The notes under the pieces: generated by a model | What the model saw: the letters and a program-made list of their open reading frames with translations, nothing else | The model's database searches: none | What the model was told of the DNA's origin: nothing | Shown: positions 1 to 7,822 of the stretch, one piece after another | How the letters are laid out: each line of letters begins with the position of its first letter | Numbering within the stretch: the first letter of the stretch is position 1 | Program-made: the position numbers and the translations under genes | Source: an uncultured Oscillibacter sp. | GTDB lineage: Bacteria > Bacillota > Clostridia > Oscillospirales > Oscillospiraceae | DNA: 40,207 bases | NCBI GenBank assembly: GCA_910583695.1 | Contig: CAJTZL010000022.1 | Span: 1 to 40,207 of the forward strand | Direction: 5' to 3'

Positions 1-65
1 AGGGGAAATCAATTTCCTTTCTGCCACGCAACCGAAACGGCAAGGCGCATAGGAAATCGAAAAGA

Positions 66-96
66 CGGTACAGCCCTTGTAATTGGGGCTATACCG
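66..96. other. Imperfect hairpin in AT-richer left end
   Basis: Arms CGGTA-c-AGCCC and GGGCT-a-TACCG flank a 9-nt loop, giving 10 of 11 pairs. No T-run follows on either strand, so it is not a convincing terminator. The surrounding 1-150 region is less GC-rich than the rest of the window and I see no intact gene in it. Confidence 0.35.
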
Positions 97-151
97 CCTA
101 ATCTGAAATTACTTCCCTCTAACCGTAAACATTTGGGGTTACAGGCTTTTT

Positions 152-345
152 CCTGTCTGCGTCCGGGCGGCGGAGACCGTGATCCCCGTCTGGCGGGTCA
201 TCCTGGAGCAGGTGGACGCCATCACCGGAATCGACACCTTCGACGGGCAGACCGGGCTGGCCGGCTCCGAGTGGGACTGCTAGTTCTTTGACGCCGTCAC
301 CGGAGAGGAGTATGCCGACACGCCCATTACGGACGAACCCCCGCC
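152..345 (+). pseudogene. Decayed 3' end of a PepSY/YcdB-like gene
   Basis: In one plus-strand frame, open from about 107, the translation reads FPVCVRAAETVIPVWRVILE and continues to ...GSEWDC, a TAG at 281-283, and then in the same frame FFDAVTGEEYADTPITDEP. The PVWRV...(F)DAVTGEEY arrangement is what one sees near the C-terminus of PepSY or YcdB/YcdC-type extracellular proteins. Resumption of the motif right after the stop suggests a nonsense mutation in a truncated gene. No start codon or N-terminal part is present, and the frame runs into the antisense of the kinase gene. Family assignment is from motif memory; an accidental reading is possible. Confidence 0.4.
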
Positions 346-1659
346 GTCCAGAGGAAGGCACACCACCAGCTGAAACCGCCCGCCTCCGGCCCGGGTCTCC
401 AGGGACCCGCCCAGCCGCTCCGCGATCTCCCGCATTCCCGCAAGGCCGAAGCCGTGGAAGGCCTTGTCCGCCTTGGTGGTGGCAAGGTCCGGGGAGAGCT
501 CCCCGGCGTAGGCGTTTTCCACCCGGAGCATGAAGAGGCCCTTTTCCGCCCGGCAGCGGAGGAGAACCGTCTTGTCCTCCGCCTGCTCCGCCGCCTCCAT
601 GGCGTTGTCCACGGCGTTTCCCAGCAGGGCGCACAGGTCCACCTCTGCCAGGGGCAAAGCCTTGGGCAGGGACACGGTGAAGTCCGCCGTCAGGCCCGTC
701 CGGCCCATGGCCTCCGCCTTGGCGGCGAGGACGGCGTTTGCCGCGTCGTTTTCGCAAAGCCTCCGCCCGCCCCGGAGGGCGGGGGAGTCCGCCAGCTGGT
801 CCATGTACTGGAGGGCCTTGCCCTCCTCTCCGGTTTCTACCAGACCCCGGAGGGCCGTCAGGTGGTTCCGCAGGTCGTGGCGGAGGGTGCGGAGTTGGTT
901 CTCCTCCCGCCGGAGGCCCTGGTAGTAGCTCTCCCGGAGGGAGGCCAGCCTGTCCGCCTCCTCCAGGCGCTCGTGCTCCTCCAGCACCAGGATGGCGTAC
1001 AGCAGGGCCAGGGCGGTGAGGAAGACGAAGGGGAGCACCGCCACGCCCAGATTCATGATCAGGCCGTGGAGGAGGGAATCGCTGTAGATGTAATCCAGTT
1101 GGAGGAGAGGCAGCAGCACCACCGCCAGCAGGGAGCTGAGGGGCATGGCGGCCAGGAGCAGCACCAGCCTCCAGAACCGGGGGGAGAGCTGGGGCGGGCG
1201 CTCCGGCAGGCGCTTCCGAACCGTCAGATACAGCAGACACCAGACGCCGGGGCGGATGAATTTGTCCGTGAGGTAGAATACGTTGTCCAGTCCGAAGTGC
1301 GCCATAGCGGGGGCATAGTAGGTATCCAGCACGGCATTGACGGGCATGATCAGACAGAAGAAAATGACCGTCACCGCCAGCCGCCCCGTTGGGTCCCCCT
1401 TGGAAGTCAGCATAAGCAGCGGGACAAAGGCTATCAGCGTAAAGAGCAGGTTAGTATCCGCCAGCCAGATGATCAGCCCGGAAATGACGCTCAGGGAGAA
1501 AATCAGCCCGATCCGCCAGCTCCGGCGGGGCTTCACCGGGAGAAACGCGGAGAGAAGGCGGAAGAGAAACCAGCCGCTGGACAGCCCCAGGAGGAACCAG
1601 GGCAAATTCGCAAAGCTGAGCATGACATACTCCGCCAGCCGCTCCAAAAAGTTCAGCAT
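280..1659 (-). CDS. GHKL sensor histidine kinase (AgrC/ComP-like, partner of LytTR regulator)
   Basis: A 459-residue membrane histidine kinase. The N-terminal ~225 residues form about six hydrophobic helices with short loops and no large extracellular domain, as in peptide-sensing AgrC/BlpH-type kinases. A coiled linker follows, then the phosphoacceptor motif HDLRNH with His at about 261, an N-box (GNAVDNAMEAA, about 348-357) and a G-box (GFGLAGM, about 403-409). The start chosen is the ATG at 1659, 13 nt after the regulator stop; the upstream ribosome-binding sequence is weak, suggesting coupling. The usual C-terminus (..LVVCLPL) lies near residue 437; the last ~20 residues are read through from the decayed gene at 152-345 and are probably not native. 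It presumably phosphorylates the adjacent LytTR regulator; the signal is unknown. Confidence 0.88.
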   Translation of the reverse strand: MLNFLERLAEYVMLSFANLPWFLLGLSSGWFLFRLLSAFLPVKPRRSWRIGLIFSLSVISGLIIWLADTNLLFTLIAFVPLLMLTSKGDPTGRLAVTVIFFCLIMPVNAVLDTYYAPAMAHFGLDNVFYLTDKFIRPGVWCLLYLTVRKRLPERPPQLSPRFWRLVLLLAAMPLSSLLAVVLLPLLQLDYIYSDSLLHGLIMNLGVAVLPFVFLTALALLYAILVLEEHERLEEADRLASLRESYYQGLRREENQLRTLRHDLRNHLTALRGLVETGEEGKALQYMDQLADSPALRGGRRLCENDAANAVLAAKAEAMGRTGLTADFTVSLPKALPLAEVDLCALLGNAVDNAMEAAEQAEDKTVLLRCRAEKGLFMLRVENAYAGELSPDLATTKADKAFHGFGLAGMREIAERLGGSLETRAGGGRFQLVVCLPLDGGGSSVMGVSAYSSPVTASKN

Positions 1660-1672
1660 GCTTTCCACGGCC

Positions 1673-2383
1673 TCAGCCCTCCAGGGCCGACCGGGCCAGG
1701 GCCGCCAGGGCGGCGGAACGGCAGGCCCGGCTGACAGGAATGGCCGCGTCCCCCACGAAGATCTGACTGCCCTCCAGCCGGTCCACGGCCCCGGTCCGGA
1801 CCAGATAGCGCTGGTGGACCCGGATGAAGCCGTCTCCCACGTCCCGCTCCACGTCGTCCAGCTTGCCGTAAAAGACATAGGTCCGGGCGTCGGAGACGCA
1901 GGAGACCTGCCGCCGGTCCGAGGCAAAATAGAGGATGCGCTTCTTGGGGATGCGATACAGGGTCTCCCCGCTGCGGCAGAGGAAGACCTGGTCCCCCTCC
2001 CGGAGCCGGGCCTCCGCCGCCCGGTTCAGGACCCCGTCCAGCTGATCCTGCTTGGGAGGCTTCATCAGGTAGCCCAGGGCCCCCACAGAGTAACCGTCGA
2101 ACACATAGTCCGTGTACCCGGTGACGAAGACCAGCCCCAGCCCCTCGTCTGCCTCCCGGAGGCGGCGGGCGGTCTCCATGCCGTCCAGCTCCCCCATTTC
2201 AATGTCCAAAAACACCAGCTCCAACTCCCCGGCGTGGTTCTCCATCCAGCGGAGAAGCCCCTCCCCGGAGGAGAACTCAAAAAAGGACGCCTCTCCGCTC
2301 CGCCGGTCCAGGGCCCGCTCCAGGGCGGCCCGGAGGGCGATGCGGGCGTCGGCGCTGTCGTCGCAGATGCCGATTCGCAGCAT
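1673..2383 (-). CDS. LytTR-family response regulator (AgrA/LytR-like)
   Basis: 236 residues: a receiver domain (1-~120) with acidic pair D8/D9, phosphoacceptor D60 in FLDIEM, T88 and K108 in YLMKPP, followed by a LytTR DNA-binding domain (~130-230; ..RIPKKRILYFAS..., ...FIRVHQRYLV...). The ATG at 2383 has an excellent ribosome-binding site (AAGGAGATGATACC before ATG). It is first in a two-gene operon with the kinase and has its own sigma-A promoter at 2414-2442. LytTR regulators usually bind paired direct repeats upstream of transporter, peptide or cell-envelope genes; the divergent TraX/ABC genes are plausible targets, but that is inference. Confidence 0.92.
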   Translation of the reverse strand: MLRIGICDDSADARIALRAALERALDRRSGEASFFEFSSGEGLLRWMENHAGELELVFLDIEMGELDGMETARRLREADEGLGLVFVTGYTDYVFDGYSVGALGYLMKPPKQDQLDGVLNRAAEARLREGDQVFLCRSGETLYRIPKKRILYFASDRRQVSCVSDARTYVFYGKLDDVERDVGDGFIRVHQRYLVRTGAVDRLEGSQIFVGDAAIPVSRACRSAALAALARSALEG

Positions 2384-2413
2384 GGTATCATCTCCTTGCG
2401 GTTTGCTGGGACC

Positions 2414-2442
2414 ATTGTACCACACCGGCGGCCGTTCGCCAA
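2414..2442 (-). promoter_or_regulatory. Sigma-A promoter of the regulator-kinase operon
   Basis: On the minus strand, TTGGCG and TACAAT are separated by exactly 17 bp. The -10 ends 30 bp upstream of the regulator ATG, allowing a short leader that contains the ribosome-binding site. Confidence 0.7.
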
Positions 2443-2524
2443 ACCAATTATGACGGCAAAACCGCCAAATATGACATCGCTTCCGCCGGTGCCGCCAAAC
2501 TTTACAGCAAAGCCCCCAAAGAGA

Positions 2525-2553
2525 GCGGCCCCGTTTGCGGGGGCCGTTTTTTT
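2525..2553 (+). terminator. Rho-independent terminator with no intact gene before it
   Basis: Stem CGGCCCC / GGGGCCG followed by seven T on the plus strand. It lies between the divergent regulator and TraX genes, so it has no intact plus-strand gene to terminate. The frame before it (2442-2520) reads like low-complexity protein, possibly a gene remnant. Confidence 0.7.
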
Positions 2554-2573
2554 GCGCTATTCTGGCAATGGAA

Positions 2574-2606
2574 ACGGAAGTGAAGAATTTCCAACCAGAC
2601 TTCCGT
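2574..2606 (+). repeat. Inverted repeat in the traX leader
   Basis: ACGGAAGT and its exact reverse complement ACTTCCGT are separated by 17 nt, 37 nt before the chosen TraX ATG. It could be an operator or a leader hairpin. No T-run follows. Confidence 0.5.
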
Positions 2607-2642
2607 ATCAATCAATATTACCAAATGAAGGAAGTGCTTGGC

Positions 2643-3401
2643 ATGAACTGGAACTCCATCCGCGCCGCCCTGACAACCCCCACGGAGGTCCCCCGGCAGG
2701 GACCCCGGGTGCAAACGAATCTGGACACGGACCTCTTGAAGCTGGTCGCCATCGTCTCCATGCTCATCGACCACGTGGGCGGGGCCTTTTTCCCGGAGGC
2801 CGGGCCCTTCCGCTGGATCGGGCGGCTGGCGTTCCCGATTTTCTGCTACTGCATGACCGTGGGTCTGCTGTACACCCGGGACATAAAACGCTATCTGGGC
2901 CGTCTGGCCGTCTTTGCCGTGGTGTCCCAGCCCTTTTACGTCCTGGCCTTTCACCCCCATGACTGGATGGTGGACCGGAATTGGAGCAACTGGAACATCT
3001 TCTTCACCCTGTTCCTGTCCCTCCTGGCCATGTACGGGCTGAAAGAGCGGAAGTGGTGGCTGTTCCTGGGGGCCTTCTTCGCGGTGAGCTGGTGGAACTT
3101 CGACTATTCCGGCATCGGGATTCAATTGATGCTGATTTTCTTCCTCTGCCGGAACCACCCCAAAATCGGCGCGGCCCTCTATGTGCTGACCTACCTGCCC
3201 TGCCTCTGGGGCGGTTACATGGAGGACCCGCTGGCCTTGAAGCTGGGCGGCTTTGCCGTGGACTGGGCCGTATTTGCCCTGCTGGCCGCGCCGCTGATCT
3301 TCCTCCCCACCCGCTCCGGGCTGAAGATTCCCAAGTGGTTCTTCTACGCCTTCTATCCCGCTCATCTGGCGGTCATCGCCGCCGTCCAATTTGTGCTGTA
3401 A
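2643..3401 (+). CDS. TraX family membrane protein
   Basis: 252 residues with about eight hydrophobic segments. Near the N-terminus is the family signature DLLKLVAIVSMLIDHVGGAF, followed by RWIGRLAFPIFCY, matching the TraX family (named for the F-plasmid pilin acetylase, but widespread in Firmicutes chromosomes as a protein of unknown acyltransferase-like role). The ATG at 2643 is preferred because AAGGAAG sits 8 nt upstream; in-frame ATGs at 2568 and 2625 lack ribosome-binding sites. The stop is 16 nt before the ABC ATPase start, so the three plus-strand genes look like one operon. No conjugation genes are nearby, so pilin modification is unlikely. Confidence 0.85.
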   Translation: MNWNSIRAALTTPTEVPRQGPRVQTNLDTDLLKLVAIVSMLIDHVGGAFFPEAGPFRWIGRLAFPIFCYCMTVGLLYTRDIKRYLGRLAVFAVVSQPFYVLAFHPHDWMVDRNWSNWNIFFTLFLSLLAMYGLKERKWWLFLGAFFAVSWWNFDYSGIGIQLMLIFFLCRNHPKIGAALYVLTYLPCLWGGYMEDPLALKLGGFAVDWAVFALLAAPLIFLPTRSGLKIPKWFFYAFYPAHLAVIAAVQFVL

Positions 3402-3417
3402 GAAAGGAACGATTGCT

Positions 3418-4161
3418 ATGCTGACTGTGGAAAACCTGCGCAAGTCCTACCAAGTGGGAAAAATCTCCTACGAGGTTTTGAAGGGGGTCTCCCTCCAGGT
3501 GGAAAAGGGGGAGTTTGTGGCCGTCATGGGCCCCTCCGGCTCCGGCAAGACCACCCTCTTGAACTGCATCTCCTGCTACATCCCCACGGACTCCGGCAGC
3601 ATCCGCCTGGGGAAAACCGAGCTGGCCCGGCTGGACGAGGACGCCCTGGCGGAGATTCGGAACCGGCAGCTGGGCTTCGTCTTCCAGGACTTCCTCCTGC
3701 TGGACGGCCTGACGGTCCGGCAGAACATCCTGCTCCCCGCCATCATCGGCGGCGTGATCTCCGACATGACGGAGGCCCGGGCGGACCAGCTGTGCGAGGT
3801 CTTCGGCATCTCCGCCATCCGGGATAAATACCCGGCGGAAATCTCCGGCGGCGAGAAGCAGCGCACCGCCGTGGCCCGGGCCCTCATCAACCACCCCCTG
3901 CTGATTCTGGCCGACGAGCCCACGGGCAACCTGGACAGCAAGTCCACCCGGGCGGTCATCCGCTCCTTTGAGCAGGCTAAGGAGGCCCTGGAGGCCACGA
4001 TTTTCATGGTGACTCACGATTCCTACGCCGCCTCCTTCTGCGATCGGGTGGTGATTCTCCGGGACGGCAGGGTTTGGAAGAACCTGGAGAAGGGGACCAC
4101 CGGCCGGGAGACGTTCCAGGACCAGCTTCTGGACGCGGTCCGGGAAATGGGGAGGGAATAA
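3418..4161 (+). CDS. ABC transporter ATP-binding protein (BceA/MacB-like)
   Basis: 247 residues with the full ABC set: Walker A GPSGSGKT (38-45), Q-loop in FVFQDF (~88-92), signature ISGGEKQR (142-149), Walker B LLILADEP (161-168) and switch His200 in THD. It belongs to the branch that partners FtsX-like permeases (LolD/MacB/BceA). AAAGGA precedes the ATG at 3418. The permease begins 2 nt after its stop, so they are one translational unit. Likely role: antimicrobial-peptide detoxification or lipid/peptide handling at the membrane. No BceRS-type sensor is adjacent; the nearest two-component system is the LytTR pair across the divergent region. Confidence 0.94.
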   Translation: MLTVENLRKSYQVGKISYEVLKGVSLQVEKGEFVAVMGPSGSGKTTLLNCISCYIPTDSGSIRLGKTELARLDEDALAEIRNRQLGFVFQDFLLLDGLTVRQNILLPAIIGGVISDMTEARADQLCEVFGISAIRDKYPAEISGGEKQRTAVARALINHPLLILADEPTGNLDSKSTRAVIRSFEQAKEALEATIFMVTHDSYAASFCDRVVILRDGRVWKNLEKGTTGRETFQDQLLDAVREMGRE

Positions 4162-4163
4162 CC

Positions 4164-6293
4164 ATGCGCCATTTTTCCGAGATCTATGCCCTGATGCGCC
4201 GGAGGAACAAGAAGCAATACGCGCTCCTCTCGGGCTGCTGCTTCTTCTCCGTGCTGCTGATTACGGCCTACGTCTGCATGATGCGGGCCCCCACGGTGCT
4301 GAACGTCCTCCCCGAGGGGGGCGACAGCCGCAAGCAGGTCATGATGGTCTTCACCCTGGCGGTCATCGGCTGCGCCGTGTTCACCACATACGCCTCCGGT
4401 CTCTTCTTCCGGCAGAAGTCCCGGGAGACCGGCGTGTTCCTGGCCCTGGGGGCCACCCGGGCCCAGGTGCGGGGGGAGCTGTACCGGGAGCTGGGAGTCA
4501 TTTCCCTGGGCTCCTGCGTCGCCGGGGCTCTTCTGGGCGGGCCGCTGGCCTGGATTTTGTGGCAGGCTTTTAGGCTTGCCGTGGTGGACACCGAGGAGAT
4601 GCGGCTGGTGTTTGACCCCAGAGCCTATGTGTTCTCCCTGGCCTTCTCCGCCTTTGTGGCTGCCATGATGTTCCTTCTGGGGAGCCGGTCCGTGAAGCGG
4701 ACCAACATCATCGACATCGTCCAGGAGTCCCACAAGTCCGAGCCCATCCGGGAGGTGCCCAGGTGGTACGGGGCCGTTGGCATCGGCTTGCTGGCCCTGG
4801 GTGGCTTTCTGGGCTATATGTCCTCCTTCTTCTTCATAGGCATTCTCCACTGGTATCCCCCGGAGGGCCTGACCGGCATCTTCTATATCCCCGCCCTGAT
4901 AGGCCTCTATATGATTCTGCTCCACACGGTGGTCAACGGCTGGAACGGGAAAAAGAAGCTCTACAAGGACCTCATCGCCACCAGCCAGATGCGGTTCCAG
5001 GGCCGCCAGACGGTGCGGAACATGCTGGTGATGACCCTGCTGATTGCCGGCGCGTACTTCGGCAGCTTCTACACCCCCATGCTGGGCACCGGGTCCATGA
5101 TTGAATACGATACCCGGCCTGTGGACTATGTGTATAACTTTCGGGCAGACCAGGACATCCCCCTGGAAGAGGAGGTCCGGGCCCTGGCGGAGGAGTACGG
5201 TGTGACCATCACGGACTTTGCCGCCGTCCCCATGCTCCGCCTGGCGGTGGACGGCGAGGCCCACATTGAGGAGGAGGGCCCCATGGGCACCACCTGGCGC
5301 GCGGAGTACAAAGAGGTCATGAGCACCGAGCTGTTTCTTTCCTCCTCCGGCTACGAGGCTTTGACGGGGGAGCATGTGGACCTGGCCGGCGGCGAGATTC
5401 GCGGCGTCGTCGACACGGAGGGGAGCAAGCTGGGCTTTGCCCCGGACAAGAGCCTCGTGACCAACTATCTGACCGGGGAACAGCTCCCCGTCACGTCCCT
5501 GGAGCCCCTGCGCTATGACAGCCTCTTTGCCCGCTATGTGATGAACGACGCCGACTTTGCCGCCCTGGGGGCGGGCCTGACGGAGGAGTGGCGGGAGACC
5601 CAGGTCTGCTTCAACGTGGAAAACTGCGAGGAGACCTATGACTTCGCCAAAGCCCTGTTCAACGAGATTGTGGACCGCTCCACCATCGAGGTGGCTCAGT
5701 TTGACGGCTGGGACCCGGTGGTCCGGGACCAGTACCTGGCGGAGGAGGGCGTTTACTTCCTGGACCGGGAGAACTGCGCGGAATACGGTTTTACCGTCAT
5801 CGACTACGCTCAGCGGGACAGCTCCGCCTTCCGGCTGGGCTGGCAGTACATGCCTGAGTTCCGGATTCTGGACAGGACGGACTTTGTAAAGACGGCGGCG
5901 GTGTTCCTCATCCTCTTTGTCTTTGTGGCCGTGGTGTGTTTTTCCGCCGTGTTTGTGATTGCCTATACCCGGTGCATGACCATCGCTCTGACAAACCGGA
6001 AGGTCTACGACGACCTCAGGCATTTGGGGGCCTCCAACGCCTATCTCCGCCGCTCCGTCCGGGGTCAGGTGAAGCGGGTGTTCCTGGTGCCCGCCCTGGC
6101 GGGCACGAGCCTGATTTACGCCTTCTATGTCATGATTATGTACTTCAACGGCAGTCCCGCAGGCATTACGCCCAGCGAGGCGGCGGGCCTCCTGGCCGCG
6201 CTGGCGGTGGTGGCGGCGGTGTCCGTCCTGATCTACGGCGTGTACCGCCTGACCCTGGCCCAGGTGTGCCGGGCCCTGGACATCCGGCGGTGA
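4164..6293 (+). CDS. FtsX-like ABC permease (BceB type)
   Basis: 709 residues, the length of Bce-type permeases. A first TM segment (LLSGCCFFSVLLITAY) is followed by an FtsX module with TFTTYASGLFFRQKSRETGVFLALGATRAQ-like features, further TM pairs, a ~220-residue soluble domain (about 325-560) and a C-terminal FtsX module with three TM segments. The large domain before the last three helices is the hallmark of BceB-type resistance transporters, where it contacts the substrate peptide. It is coupled to the ATPase by a 2-nt gap. The substrate cannot be told from sequence. Confidence 0.9.
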   Translation: MRHFSEIYALMRRRNKKQYALLSGCCFFSVLLITAYVCMMRAPTVLNVLPEGGDSRKQVMMVFTLAVIGCAVFTTYASGLFFRQKSRETGVFLALGATRAQVRGELYRELGVISLGSCVAGALLGGPLAWILWQAFRLAVVDTEEMRLVFDPRAYVFSLAFSAFVAAMMFLLGSRSVKRTNIIDIVQESHKSEPIREVPRWYGAVGIGLLALGGFLGYMSSFFFIGILHWYPPEGLTGIFYIPALIGLYMILLHTVVNGWNGKKKLYKDLIATSQMRFQGRQTVRNMLVMTLLIAGAYFGSFYTPMLGTGSMIEYDTRPVDYVYNFRADQDIPLEEEVRALAEEYGVTITDFAAVPMLRLAVDGEAHIEEEGPMGTTWRAEYKEVMSTELFLSSSGYEALTGEHVDLAGGEIRGVVDTEGSKLGFAPDKSLVTNYLTGEQLPVTSLEPLRYDSLFARYVMNDADFAALGAGLTEEWRETQVCFNVENCEETYDFAKALFNEIVDRSTIEVAQFDGWDPVVRDQYLAEEGVYFLDRENCAEYGFTVIDYAQRDSSAFRLGWQYMPEFRILDRTDFVKTAAVFLILFVFVAVVCFSAVFVIAYTRCMTIALTNRKVYDDLRHLGASNAYLRRSVRGQVKRVFLVPALAGTSLIYAFYVMIMYFNGSPAGITPSEAAGLLAALAVVAAVSVLIYGVYRLTLAQVCRALDIRR

Positions 6294-6312
6294 GCCTCCG
6301 GGAGACGGCGAA

Positions 6313-6342
6313 GCGGCGCGGAACCAGATGGTCCCGCGCCGC
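6313..6342. terminator. GC-rich hairpin between convergent genes
   Basis: GCGGCGCGG / CCGCGCCGC stem, extended by AACC/GGTC-type pairing, lies between the permease stop and the minus-strand transglutaminase-like stop. It has only weak T-runs on both sides, so termination efficiency is uncertain. Confidence 0.5.
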
Positions 6343-6364
6343 CGGTTTCTGCTTCCATGGCCGT

Positions 6365-7801
6365 TTAAGCGCTCTTCCCGGCGTGGGCCGCCTGGGACTG
6401 CCGGGGGGTCATGGCGAAGTAGTCATAGCTGATTTCACTGCCGCTGTCCCCCCAGGTGGTGTCAATGTGGGATTCCATGCCGTCCAAGGTGGCCACGGTC
6501 CAGATGTGATCCCCCTGAATGACGGTGGAACAGCGGATGCCCTCCAGCTTCAAAAGGAGGTTGTAGGCCCCGGTGTAGCCGTCGCAGACGGCGGAGCCGT
6601 TTACAAAGAGGCTGTAGGGAATATGGCTCAGGGAGTCGTCCCCGGCCTGATAGTCGTAAACGCAGTTGTCGCAAATCCAGCCGTAGTAGACCCGGGCCTT
6701 TTCCAGCTCCGTCATGCCGGGGCGGAGAGCCCCCTCGGCCCAGAGCCGGTCGTGGACGGCGGCGGCGGCCTCCATGGCGGCGGCGCGGTACTCCTGGGTG
6801 CGGCGGCCCGCTCCGGCGGCGGAGAAGCTCAGTGTCACCAGCCCCGCGCCCCGGGTGCAGAGGACCTCGTTGTAGCCCTGTTCGCAGTGGGCCTTCATCA
6901 CAGAGAGGGAACGGTCCATCAGCTGCCGGGCCTCCGCCTCGGAGAGGCCGGGATAGTAAAAAACAATCTGGTCGCTGCCACGGGCCAGCATGGAGCGCAG
7001 GGAGCTCTCCAGCTCCTCCACCGTGGCGGGGGCCAGATGGTAGTTCCCCGGCTCCACCAGATCCGCCAGGGAGGTCCCGGCGGCGGCGTAAAGCTCACGG
7101 AGATCCCACTGGGGCCGCACCCGCAGGGCGGGGTCCAGCATCCGGGTGAGCATGGCGGCCAGAGCCCCCCGGGTGATGGGCTGTCCGGGGAGGAAGGACC
7201 CGGCGGCGTCGCTTCCGGCAGAGACGCCCTTCCGGTAAAGGCCCAGGATGTCCTGATAATAGGGGGTGTACTGGTCCACGTCGGGGATAAAGCGGCGGGA
7301 GGCATAGCCCGCCGTCACCAGCTCGCTATGGACGGAGGGTAGGGCATCCTCCGGCAGAACGCCCGCCAGGATATGGGCCGCCTGGGCCCGGGTAACGGGC
7401 TCACAGAGCTCCGCTTCGCCGGCGAAGTCCGCCTCCAGCGCCCCCTCCGCCTGGAGGTAGCGCAGATAGGCCAGGGCCGCCGGAGCGCCCTCCCGGCGGT
7501 GGGCCTGGGCGGCCTCCGGGTCGCCGGTGCGGTAGAGCCCGCGGATGCGCCCGGCGAAGATGACGGCTTGTCCCACCGTCACGGAGTCTCCCGGGCCGAA
7601 GGTCCCGTCCCCCTTCCCGTTGGAGAGGCCGTACTCATACAGCGCGGCGGCGTTGTCGTAAAAGGGTGAATCCGGGGACAGGTCGGAGAACTCCCCGGCA
7701 TAGGTCCGGCTGCGGGGGAAGCCCGCCGCCTGGGCCGCCTGGGCGGGGAGGGTCAGCAGCAGGAACAAAGCCAGCAGCAGGGCGGGGATTTGTTTTTTCA
7801 T
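6365..7801 (-). CDS. Secreted SLH-domain protein with C-terminal transglutaminase-like domain
   Basis: 478 residues. A signal peptide covers about 1-26 (MKKQIPALLLALFLLLTLPAQA). Three S-layer-homology-like segments follow (about 36-90, 105-150 and 165-222), which in this family anchor proteins to cell-wall polysaccharide. The C-terminal ~130 residues resemble transglutaminase/protease-like domains with a plausible triad of Cys406 (GSAVCDGYTGAY), His432 (GDHIWTVATLDG) and Asp447 (HIDTTWGD). The likely role is surface peptide hydrolysis or crosslinking; the substrate is unknown. GGAAAGGAAGG precedes the ATG. The start lies 21 nt downstream of the LCP gene stop, so both probably share the promoter at 8950-8978. 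Confidence 0.85.
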   Translation of the reverse strand: MKKQIPALLLALFLLLTLPAQAAQAAGFPRSRTYAGEFSDLSPDSPFYDNAAALYEYGLSNGKGDGTFGPGDSVTVGQAVIFAGRIRGLYRTGDPEAAQAHRREGAPAALAYLRYLQAEGALEADFAGEAELCEPVTRAQAAHILAGVLPEDALPSVHSELVTAGYASRRFIPDVDQYTPYYQDILGLYRKGVSAGSDAAGSFLPGQPITRGALAAMLTRMLDPALRVRPQWDLRELYAAAGTSLADLVEPGNYHLAPATVEELESSLRSMLARGSDQIVFYYPGLSEAEARQLMDRSLSVMKAHCEQGYNEVLCTRGAGLVTLSFSAAGAGRRTQEYRAAAMEAAAAVHDRLWAEGALRPGMTELEKARVYYGWICDNCVYDYQAGDDSLSHIPYSLFVNGSAVCDGYTGAYNLLLKLEGIRCSTVIQGDHIWTVATLDGMESHIDTTWGDSGSEISYDYFAMTPRQSQAAHAGKSA

Positions 7802-7822
7802 AGCCTTCCTTTCCGGCGGAGG

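Noticed and set aside
119..1926. Long plus- and minus-strand reading frames overlapping the kinase and regulator genes
   Set aside because: They are Pro/Arg/Gly-rich antisense or shifted readings of high-GC genes without domains or ribosome-binding sites.
2643..3401. TraX as evidence for a conjugative element
   Set aside because: No relaxase, type IV secretion, integrase or att site is nearby, and TraX-like genes are common in Firmicutes chromosomes.
4023..6023. 666-codon minus-strand frame opposite the permease gene
   Set aside because: Its translation is His/Gly/Gln-rich with no fold-like pattern; the plus-strand BceB-type permease explains the sequence.
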